This document shows positions 1-5,628 of a stretch of DNA of 11,553 bases, in pieces. A program made the position numbers and the translations under genes. Within the stretch, counting starts at the first letter, position 1. Every line of letters begins with the position of its first letter. The stretch is taken from the NCBI GenBank assembly GCA_028694565.1, contig JAQVKR010000039.1, positions 1 to 11,553 of the forward strand, in the 5' to 3' direction. Under the pieces are notes generated by a model. That model was not told the origin of the DNA and ran no database searches. It worked only from the letters and a program-made list of their open reading frames with translations. This DNA comes from Gammaproteobacteria bacterium (GTDB lineage: Bacteria; Pseudomonadota; Gammaproteobacteria; DSM-26407).

Positions 1-1347
1 GGGGCGGAACTGCAGGTGGTGGCGGGCGTGGCGGGCGATGGCCGTGCGCCGCGGGTCCATGACGATGAGGGTCTTGCCGGCGCGGACGGCGTTCTTGACG
101 AAGGTGGCGGCCACCGGGTGGTTGTCGGTGGTGTTGGAGCCGATGATGACGATGACGTCGGCCTCGGCCACGTCGGCCACCGGGTTGGACACCGCGCCCG
201 AGCCGATCATCTCCAGCAGCGCCGCCACCGAGGAGGCGTGGCAGAGCCGCGTGCAGTGGTCCACGTTGTTGCTGCCGAAGCCCGTGCGCACCAGCTTCTG
301 GAACAGGTAGGCCTCCTCGTTGGAGCCCTTGGCGGAGCCGAACCCGGCCAGGGACTTCGGGCCGTGCGCAGCACGGATGGCCTTGAGCCCGGAGGCGGCC
401 AGCTCCAGGGCCTCATCCCACTCCGCCTCGCGGAAGCCGCGGAACGGGTGGTCGTGATCGAGCCCGAGCTCCGGCGCCTTGGGCGCGTCGGGCCTGCGGA
501 TGAGCGGCTTGGTCAGGCGGTGGCGGTGGTGGACGTAGTCGAAGCCGTAGCGTCCCTTCACGCACAGGCGGCCGTGGTTGGCCGGCCCGTCGCGGCCGGA
601 CACGTGGAGTATGCGGTTGCCCTTCACGTGGAAGGTGAGCTGGCAGCCGACGCCGCAGTAGGGGCAGACCGAGTCCACGGCGCGGTCCGGCGTCTCCAGC
701 GCCACGTCGCCGGCCGGCGCCAGCGCGCCGGTGGGGCAGGCCTGGACGCACTCGCCGCAGCCCACGCAGCTGCTCGCGCCCATGGGATCGCCCAGGTCGA
801 AGACGATGTGGGCCCGGTTGCCGCGGGCGGCGTAGCCGATGACGTCGTTGGCCTGGACCTCGCGGCAGGCGCGCAGGCAGCGGGTGCACTGGATGCAGGC
901 GTCCAGGCGCACCGCGATGGCCGGGTGGGAGGCGTCCGCCGCCACCCCGGGGCGGGCCGGGAAGCGCGGCGGCCCCAGCTCCAGCTTGCGGCGCCAGTGG
1001 TCGAGCTCGTTGTGCGGCGTGTACGCCGTCTCGGGCATGTCGGAGGCGAGCAGTTCCAGCACCAGCCGCTGGGCGCGGCGGGCGCGCCCGGTGGCGCTGC
1101 GGACCGCCATCCCCTCGGTGGGGACGCGGCAGCAGGCGGGCGCCAGCACCCGCTCGCCCTCGATCTCCACCACGCAGGCGCGGCAGTTGCCGTCGGCGCG
1201 CTGACCGTCCTGGTGGCAGAGGTGGGGAATCTCCACGCCGTGGCGGCGCGCCGCCTGCAGCAGGGTCTCGCCGGGATTCGCCGTCAGGCTCCGGCCGTCC
1301 AGGGTGAAGGTGACGCTGCCGGGGGCGGTCTCGGGGGGCGCGGACAC
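1..1347 (-). CDS. fdsA: NAD-dependent formate dehydrogenase alpha subunit (Mo/W-bisPGD), N-terminal 449 residues; partial at window edge
   Basis: This is the catalytic subunit that oxidises formate to CO2 in the cytoplasm and passes electrons through Fe-S clusters to the diaphorase subunit encoded upstream. The frame is open to base 1, so the rest (probably another 450-500 residues) lies outside. Visible in order: a [2Fe-2S] domain with Cys44, Cys55, Cys58 and Cys72; two ferredoxin motifs, CIQCTRCLRAC (151-161) and CVGCGECVQAC (194-204); the molybdopterin-domain cluster CPYCGVGC (228-235) with Cys262; and Lys264 in VKGRYG. FGSNNVDHCTRLCHAS follows, whose second Cys (Cys369) sits where E. coli FdhF has selenocysteine, so this is a Cys enzyme. 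The start is GTG at 1347, overlapping the upstream TAG by one base (TAGTG), with GAGGAG at 1356-1361 eight bases before it. The NuoG-like N-terminus plus the diaphorase partner points to the soluble NAD+-linked type (FdsABG), not FdhF or FdnG. Confidence 0.93.
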   Translation of the reverse strand, partial: MSAPPETAPGSVTFTLDGRSLTANPGETLLQAARRHGVEIPHLCHQDGQRADGNCRACVVEIEGERVLAPACCRVPTEGMAVRSATGRARRAQRLVLELLASDMPETAYTPHNELDHWRRKLELGPPRFPARPGVAADASHPAIAVRLDACIQCTRCLRACREVQANDVIGYAARGNRAHIVFDLGDPMGASSCVGCGECVQACPTGALAPAGDVALETPDRAVDSVCPYCGVGCQLTFHVKGNRILHVSGRDGPANHGRLCVKGRYGFDYVHHRHRLTKPLIRRPDAPKAPELGLDHDHPFRGFREAEWDEALELAASGLKAIRAAHGPKSLAGFGSAKGSNEEAYLFQKLVRTGFGSNNVDHCTRLCHASSVAALLEMIGSGAVSNPVADVAEADVIVIIGSNTTDNHPVAATFVKNAVRAGKTLIVMDPRRTAIARHARHHLQFRP

Positions 1348-3023
1348 TACTCGATCTCCTCGGGGAAGTGGCGCAGCACGGAGCGCAGCGGGTTGGGGGC
1401 GGCCTGGCCCAGGCCGCAGATGGAGGCGTCGCTCATCACCGCGGCGAGCTCCTCCAGCAGGGCGCGGTCCCACACCGGCGCCTCCATGAGGGCGGCGGCC
1501 TTGCCGGTGCCCACCCGGCAGGGGGTGCACTTGCCGCAGGACTCGTGGGCGAAGAAGCGCATGGCGTTCAGCGCCGCGGCGCGGGCGCTGTCCCGCTGCG
1601 AGAGGACGATGATGGCGGCGGAGCCGATGAAGCAGCCGTGCTCCTCCAGGGTGCCGAAGTCGAGCGGCAGGTCGGCCAGGGCGGCGGGCAGGATGCCGCC
1701 GGAGGCGCCGCCCGGGAACCAGGCATGGAGCTCGTGGCCCTCCGCCATGCCGCCGCAGTGCTCGTCGATGAGCTCGCGCAGGGTGATGCCGGCCGGCGCC
1801 AGGTGCACGCCCGGCTTGCGCACCCGGCCGCTCACCGAGAAGCTGCGCAGCCCGCTGCGGCCGTGGCGCCCCTGGTCCGCGAACCACGCCGCGCCGCGCT
1901 CGAGGATGTCCCGCACCCAGTACAGTGTCTCCAGGTTGTGCTCCAGGGTGGGACGCCCGAACAGGCCCTGCTCGGCGATGTAGGGCGGGCGCAGGCGGGG
2001 CATGCCGCGCTTGCCCTCGATGGACTCGATCATGGCCGACTCCTCGCCGCAGATGTAGGCGCCGGCGCCGCGGCGCAGGTGCAGCCCGGGGAGGGCGCAG
2101 GGCGGGTCCGCGCGCAGGCGGTCCAGCTCGCGCCCGAGCAGCGCCCGGCAGCCGGCGTACTCGTCGCGCAGGTAGATGTAGACCGCTTCCGCCTCCACCG
2201 TGCGCGCGGCCACCAGCAGCCCCTCCAGGAACCGGTGGGGATCGCGCTCCAGGTAGTGGCGGTCCTTGAAGGTGCCGGGCTCGCCCTCGTCGATGTTCAC
2301 CGCCATCAGCCGCGGGCCCGGGTGGCCGCGCACGATGCGCCACTTGCGCCCGGCGGGGAAGCCGGCGCCCCCGAGGCCGCGCAGGCGGGCGTCCTCCAGG
2401 GCGGCGATGACCGCCTCCGCCGTGAGCTCGCCGCTCTCCAGCAGCGCCGGCAGCCGGTAGCCGCCGCCGGCGCGGTAGGCGTCGTAGCCGATGGCCTCGG
2501 GCAGCGGCGCCCGGGTGGCGCCGTTTTCCACCGCCCGCGCCACCGCCTCGGGCGTGGCGCGGTCCACCGGGTTCTGTCCCACCACCGCCACGGGCGCCTC
2601 CGCGCAGCGGCCCACGCAGGGCACGGCCTGCACCCGCACGCCCGCGCCGAGGGCCGACTTCAGCGCCGCCAGCAGCTCGCCGGCGCCGGCCAGCTCGCAG
2701 CTCACCGAGTCGCACACCCGCACCGTCAGCGGCGGCGGGGGCGGCTCGCCGTCCGGCACCGGATCGAAGTGGTGGTAGAAGCTCGCCACCTCGTAGACCT
2801 CGGCGGCGGCGAGGTTCAGCTCCTCGGCCAGCGCCGTGAGGTGGGCCGTGGAGAGGTGGCCGTGGGCGTCCTGGATGCGGTGCAGGTGCTCGATGAGCAG
2901 GTCGCGGCGGCGGGGGGCGTCGCCCAGCAGGGCGCGCACCTCGCGCAGGGCCCGGGGTTCGGCGGTGCGGCCGCGCGGGCGTCCGCGGGCCCGGCGGGGC
3001 CGGTCCGGTGTGGCGCTGGTCAA
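1347..3023 (-). CDS. fdsB: formate dehydrogenase beta subunit, fused NuoE-like and NuoF-like diaphorase (NAD+/FMN)
   Basis: This 558-residue protein takes electrons from the alpha subunit and reduces NAD+ at FMN. An Arg/Pro-rich leader (about 1-40) precedes a complete NuoE-type domain (about 40-168). That domain has the helical front end and four candidate [2Fe-2S] ligands, Cys104, Cys109, Cys136 and Cys140 (C-x4-C...C-x3-C). The NuoF-type part has the FMN/NAD loop GLGGAGFPAGRKW (216-228), GAYICGEESA, and the N3-type [4Fe-4S] ligands Cys496, Cys499, Cys502 and Cys536 (SCGKCTPC...ICGLGQ). The start is TTG at 3023, chosen because GAGGAG lies seven bases upstream (3031-3036). It is one base into an overlap with the alpha gene, so the two are translationally coupled. 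In fds operons a separate gamma subunit (FdsG) normally carries the NuoE-like role; none is visible upstream here. HoxF of NAD-linked hydrogenases has the same architecture, but the molybdenum subunit next door settles the formate assignment. Confidence 0.9.
   Translation of the reverse strand: MTSATPDRPRRARGRPRGRTAEPRALREVRALLGDAPRRRDLLIEHLHRIQDAHGHLSTAHLTALAEELNLAAAEVYEVASFYHHFDPVPDGEPPPPPLTVRVCDSVSCELAGAGELLAALKSALGAGVRVQAVPCVGRCAEAPVAVVGQNPVDRATPEAVARAVENGATRAPLPEAIGYDAYRAGGGYRLPALLESGELTAEAVIAALEDARLRGLGGAGFPAGRKWRIVRGHPGPRLMAVNIDEGEPGTFKDRHYLERDPHRFLEGLLVAARTVEAEAVYIYLRDEYAGCRALLGRELDRLRADPPCALPGLHLRRGAGAYICGEESAMIESIEGKRGMPRLRPPYIAEQGLFGRPTLEHNLETLYWVRDILERGAAWFADQGRHGRSGLRSFSVSGRVRKPGVHLAPAGITLRELIDEHCGGMAEGHELHAWFPGGASGGILPAALADLPLDFGTLEEHGCFIGSAAIIVLSQRDSARAAALNAMRFFAHESCGKCTPCRVGTGKAAALMEAPVWDRALLEELAAVMSDASICGLGQAAPNPLRSVLRHFPEEIE
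1356..1361 (-). promoter_or_regulatory. ribosome binding site for fdsA, deciding a GTG start
   Basis: On the minus strand GAGGAG lies inside the last codons of fdsB, eight bases before the GTG at 1347. The GTG shares its first base with the last base of the fdsB stop codon TAG. Confidence 0.8.
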
Positions 3024-3030
3024 GTGGTCT

Positions 3031-3036
3031 CTCCTC
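3031..3036 (-). promoter_or_regulatory. ribosome binding site for fdsB, deciding a TTG start
   Basis: On the minus strand GAGGAG stands seven bases before TTG at 3023. No in-frame ATG in the first part of the gene has a comparable site, so the rare TTG start is preferred. Confidence 0.75.
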
Positions 3037-3083
3037 GTTGCTGTGATCTGTTTCCGTCCGGAACCGGGGTGCGCCGCGGGCCG

Positions 3084-3662
3084 TCAGCGCCGGTCGGCGG
3101 CCGGGGCGTCGGCGTGCCGCAGGAGGGTGCGCACCGTCTCGGCGATGGTCTCCGGCGGGATGCCGTAGGGCAGCTTGCGCACCAGCCGGCCGCCGGTGTC
3201 GATCACGTAGAGATCGGCGCTGTGGTCCACCGGGTAGAAGCCGCTGGCCTCGCGGGGACCGAAGCTGTAGCGCACGCGGTACTGGTCGGCGACGGCGCGG
3301 ATCGCGTCGGGGCTGCCGGTGAGCGCGGTGATGCGGGGGTCGAACCAGCCCACGTAGTTGCGCAGCACCTCCGCGGTGTCCCGCTCCGGGTCGACGCTCA
3401 CGAACAGGGGCTGCACCCGGTCGGCCGACTCGCCGAGCTGGCGCAGGGCGGCGGTGACCTCGCCCAGGGTGGTCAGGCAGATGTCCGGGCAGTGGGTGTA
3501 GCCGAAGAACAGCAGCACCACCCGGCCGCGCGCCTGCTCCAGGCTGAAGGGGGCGCCGTCGTGGCCGGTGAGGGTGAAGTCCCCGCCCAGGCGCGCCTGG
3601 GCCGGGGCGCTGAGCGCGATCAGCAGCGCCAGCAGCGCCGGCCAGGGGCTGAAGTGTCTCAT
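3084..3662 (-). CDS. sco: SCO1/SenC family periplasmic copper chaperone, first gene of the sco-fds unit
   Basis: This is a 192-residue exported thioredoxin-fold protein of the SCO family, which delivers copper to, or reduces cysteines in, extracytoplasmic copper proteins. Residues 1-23 form a Sec signal peptide ending in AQA-R. The Cu(I)/thiol motif CPDIC (Cys58, Cys62) follows FFGYTH, then VSVDPERDT, and the distal copper ligand His147 in VDHSADLYVID, so all three canonical ligands are present. The ATG start has GGGAGA six bases upstream (3669-3674). It lies 60 bases ahead of fdsB on the same strand and divergent from mtoX. Cytoplasmic formate dehydrogenase has no known need of a copper chaperone. 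Its likely client is therefore the divergently encoded copper-dependent methanethiol oxidase or a terminal oxidase; this is inference from position. Confidence 0.92.
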   Translation of the reverse strand: MRHFSPWPALLALLIALSAPAQARLGGDFTLTGHDGAPFSLEQARGRVVLLFFGYTHCPDICLTTLGEVTAALRQLGESADRVQPLFVSVDPERDTAEVLRNYVGWFDPRITALTGSPDAIRAVADQYRVRYSFGPREASGFYPVDHSADLYVIDTGGRLVRKLPYGIPPETIAETVRTLLRHADAPAADRR

Positions 3663-3840
3663 TCTGCGTCTCCCATCGGGTCATCCTGTCTCATTCCGGC
3701 CCTCCCCCGGCACGGACCGGGTCGTCGCGGACCGACGATGCAGGATGCGTACCAGCCCGTCCGCGCCCGGCTTCCGCGCGCCGCGCCCCCTCCTGGCGCC
3801 CGCGCGGGATCCGGATGGGCCGGGGATCACCGCGCGGCAC

Positions 3841-3872
3841 GCGCGGGTGTCACGCTTTCCGGGCACTCGCGC
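3841..3872. promoter_or_regulatory. imperfect inverted repeat, candidate activator binding site upstream of the sigma-54 promoter
   Basis: The arms GCGCGGGTGTCA (3841-3852) and GGGCACTCGCGC (3861-3872) match as inverted repeats at 9 of 12 positions, around an 8-base centre. The midpoint is about 120 bases before the predicted start of transcription, in the usual range for enhancer-binding proteins of sigma-54 systems. In DNA this GC-rich, GCGC-type dyads can arise by chance. Confidence 0.3.
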
Positions 3873-3951
3873 GGCCAGTCTGTCGCCGCGGTGCCACGCC
3901 CGGCCCCCGGCGCCCGGCCGGGGCGATTGTCCTACGCGGTTGCAGGGGCAT

Positions 3952-3967
3952 TGGCATTGAAATTGCC
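3952..3967 (+). promoter_or_regulatory. sigma-54 (RpoN) type -24/-12 promoter for mtoX
   Basis: TTGGCATTGAAATTGCC gives TGGCA at the -24 element (GG at 3953-3954) and TTGC at the -12 element (GC at 3965-3966). There are exactly ten bases between the GG and GC dinucleotides, as sigma-54 requires. All nine core positions match; the less conserved sixth -24 base is T, not C. Transcription would start near 3978, leaving a leader of about 115 bases before mtoX. Read as sigma-70, the TTGGCA has no acceptable -10 hexamer at the right distance. Confidence 0.68.
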
Positions 3968-3984
3968 TTTTGTCAGTTTAGGGC

Positions 3985-4016
3985 TGCCCGTGCGACCGGA
4001 TGCCGAGGCACGGGCA
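3985..4016 (+). promoter_or_regulatory. stem-loop at the start of the predicted mtoX leader
   Basis: TGCCCGTG (3985-3992) and CACGGGCA (4009-4016) form a perfect 8-bp inverted repeat with a 16-base loop. It begins only a few bases after the predicted transcription start, so it could stabilise the 5' end of the transcript or act as a DNA operator. Function is not shown by the sequence. Confidence 0.4.
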
Positions 4017-4074
4017 CGGCGGCGCGAGGGTTCACAAATCAACGGCAGCCCCCCAAAGGAATCCGTTTCTGAGC

Positions 4075-4083
4075 GAGGTGGAG
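4075..4083 (+). promoter_or_regulatory. ribosome binding site of mtoX
   Basis: GAGGTGGAG ends nine bases before ATG 4093. It supports this start over the upstream in-frame ATG at 4000, which has no such site. Confidence 0.7.
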
Positions 4084-4092
4084 TCAATCATC

Positions 4093-5475
4093 ATGAACAA
4101 GCGCAAGATGACTGTGACGCAGAAGTTCCGGCGCAACGCGGCGGTGGCCGCCTTCGGGCTGGGCGCCCTGGCGGTGGGCATGGTGCCGGTGGCGGGCCAG
4201 GCCGACGAGACCTGCATGTCCCCCTACATGGCCAAGATCGTCGGCCAGGAGGACTATGTCTACGTCTGGACCCTGGGCATCGAGGGGGTCGGCGACGGCC
4301 AGGACAAGCTGGTGACCGTGGACGTGAACCCCAACTCCAGGACCTATGGCCAGGTGGTGAACTCCCTGTCGGTGGGCGGGCGCAACGAGGCCCACCACTC
4401 CGGCTTCACCGATGATCGCATGTACCTCTGGGCCGGGGGCCTGGATACCAACAAGATCTTCATCTTCGACGTGCACAGCGATCCCCGCAATCCGACGCTC
4501 AGCCGGGTGATCACCGACTTCGTCTCCGAGAGCGGCGGCGTGGTGGGCCCCCACACCACCTACGCCCTGCCGGGCCGGATGATGATCACCGGCCTGTCCA
4601 ACAACAAGGACCACGGCGGGCGCACGGCCCTGGTGGAGTACACCAACGAGGGCGAGTACGTGGCCACCTACTGGATGCCCACCGACGACAACCTCGGGGG
4701 CGCGAAGAAGACCGGCAAGTATGCCGACGGCTACAACTACGATGTGCGGGTGCTGCCGCGGCGCAACTCCATGTTCACCTCCTCCTTCACCGGCTGGTCC
4801 AACTACATGATGGACTTCGGCAAGATGCTGAACGACCCGGAGGCGATGAAGCGTTTCGGCAATACCGTCGTGCGCTGGGACCTGCACCAGCGCAAGCCCA
4901 AGGAGGTGTTCGACGTGCCCGGCGCGCCGCTGGAGATCCGCTGCGCCTGGCAGCCGGATCACAACTACTGCTTCACCACCACGGCGCTGACCTCCGAGAT
5001 CTGGCTCATCCACGAAAATGGCCAGGGCGAGTGGAAGGCCGACAAGGTGGGCACCGTGGGCGATCCCTCCAAGGTGCCCCTGCCGGTGGACATCTCCATC
5101 AGCAGCGACGACGGCATGCTGTGGGTCAACACCTTCATGGACGGCAAGACCCGCGGCTTCGACATCACCGATCCCTTCAACCCGAAGCAGGTCCACGAGG
5201 AGAAGATAGGCGCCCAGGTGAACATGGTCTCCTCCAGCTGGGACGGCAGGCGCCTCTACTACACCAGCTCGCTGCTCGCCAACTGGGACAAGAAGGGCGG
5301 GGACAACGAGCAGTATCTCAAGCTCTACGAGTGGGACGGCAAGAATCTCGCCAAGAAGTTCGAGATCGACTTCATGAAGGAGAACCTCGGCCGCGCCCAC
5401 CAGATGCGCTTCGGCGCCTACAGCCTGTACGCCGGCAAGCCCGCGGAGGGCGGCCGGGTCGCCCAGGGCGACTGA
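4093..5475 (+). CDS. mtoX: methanethiol oxidase, selenium-binding protein SBP56 family, periplasmic
   Basis: The family (bacterial MTO, human SELENBP1) oxidises methanethiol with O2 and water to formaldehyde, H2S and H2O2, and the bacterial enzyme is copper-dependent. This 460-residue protein shows the family landmarks in order: VTVDVNPNSRTYGQV, EAHHSGF, IFIFDVHSDPRNP, GPHTTYALPG, PLEIRCAW, DISISSDDGMLWVNT, GFDITDPFNPKQV, SSSWDGRRLYYTSSL, and a C-terminal RAHQMRFG where relatives have AHELRYP. Residues 1-37 are a signal peptide (basic front, hydrophobic core, cleavage likely GQA-DE), with Arg13-Arg14 but no full Tat consensus. I chose ATG 4093 over an in-frame ATG at 4000 because GAGGTGGAG lies just upstream and the signal peptide begins here. 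It leads a plus-strand unit with a SCO-MauG fusion and a TlpA protein, which fits its copper and maturation needs. The older name 'selenium-binding protein' says nothing about its reaction. Confidence 0.9.
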   Translation: MNKRKMTVTQKFRRNAAVAAFGLGALAVGMVPVAGQADETCMSPYMAKIVGQEDYVYVWTLGIEGVGDGQDKLVTVDVNPNSRTYGQVVNSLSVGGRNEAHHSGFTDDRMYLWAGGLDTNKIFIFDVHSDPRNPTLSRVITDFVSESGGVVGPHTTYALPGRMMITGLSNNKDHGGRTALVEYTNEGEYVATYWMPTDDNLGGAKKTGKYADGYNYDVRVLPRRNSMFTSSFTGWSNYMMDFGKMLNDPEAMKRFGNTVVRWDLHQRKPKEVFDVPGAPLEIRCAWQPDHNYCFTTTALTSEIWLIHENGQGEWKADKVGTVGDPSKVPLPVDISISSDDGMLWVNTFMDGKTRGFDITDPFNPKQVHEEKIGAQVNMVSSSWDGRRLYYTSSLLANWDKKGGDNEQYLKLYEWDGKNLAKKFEIDFMKENLGRAHQMRFGAYSLYAGKPAEGGRVAQGD

Positions 5476-5487
5476 TCCGGGCCGTGA

Positions 5488-5508
5488 CCGGACCCGCGAG
5501 GGGTCCGG
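5488..5508 (+). terminator. first of two tandem hairpins after mtoX
   Basis: CCGGACCC (5488-5495) pairs perfectly with GGGTCCGG (5501-5508) around a 5-base loop GCGAG. It begins 12 bases after the mtoX stop. There is no T-run behind it, so it may be a transcript-stabilising or processing hairpin and not a true intrinsic terminator. Confidence 0.45.
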
Positions 5509-5520
5509 CGGCAGACCCGC

Positions 5521-5550
5521 GGAGCCGCTCCCCCCGGGGGGAGCGGCTCC
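5521..5550 (+). terminator. second hairpin: perfect 30-base palindrome between mtoX and the SCO-MauG gene
   Basis: GGAGCCGCTCCCCCC is followed directly by its exact reverse complement, giving a 15-bp palindrome with no spacer; folding would leave a tight loop at the C/G junction. It is very stable but followed by CTTGG with no U-tract. It could attenuate read-through so that the structural enzyme is made in excess of its maturation factor, or protect the 3' end of a processed mtoX message. Confidence 0.5.
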
Positions 5551-5628
5551 CTTGGCGACGGGCGGCCCGAAACCCGCGCCGGAGAGGCGGCGCGGCGACG
5601 GGCCGCGTGACACGAGGATGCGACAGGC

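Larger units (their letters stand above)
3663..4092. other. divergent intergenic control region between sco-fds and mtoX
   Basis: This 430-base gap separates two divergent units. The first ~290 bases are extremely GC-rich and contain no reading frame that resembles a protein. The only AT-rich island, about 3950-3980, holds the sigma-54 type promoter. A dyad lies at 3841-3872 and a leader hairpin at 3985-4016. I could not identify a convincing promoter for the leftward sco-fds unit, though one must lie here or within the sco leader. Confidence 0.7.

Noticed and set aside
238..250. Selenocysteine at the formate dehydrogenase active site
   Set aside because: The codon at residue 369 is TGC, so the residue is Cys; no TGA lies in the frame.
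16..1983. A 655-codon open frame on the plus strand
   Set aside because: It lies opposite fdsA and fdsB, which carry all the Fe-S cluster motifs; the shadow has none.
3951..3980. A sigma-70 promoter using TTGGCA as the -35 box
   Set aside because: The hexamer at the correct distance, AGTTTA, is a poor -10 match, whereas the sigma-54 pattern matches fully with exact spacing.
4000..4092. Upstream in-frame ATG for mtoX adding 31 residues
   Set aside because: It has no ribosome site and would place a non-hydrophobic stretch before the signal peptide; ATG 4093 has a good site.
1368..4415. A 1015-codon open frame on the plus strand
   Set aside because: It runs antisense through fdsB and sco and into mtoX in the wrong frame. 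Its composition is Ala/Gly/Arg/Val-rich with no domain, as expected opposite GC-rich codons.
5521..5550. Calling the palindrome a standard intrinsic terminator or an insertion-site repeat
   Set aside because: No U-tract follows it, and there are no flanking direct repeats or transposase remains, so only a generic hairpin role is supported.
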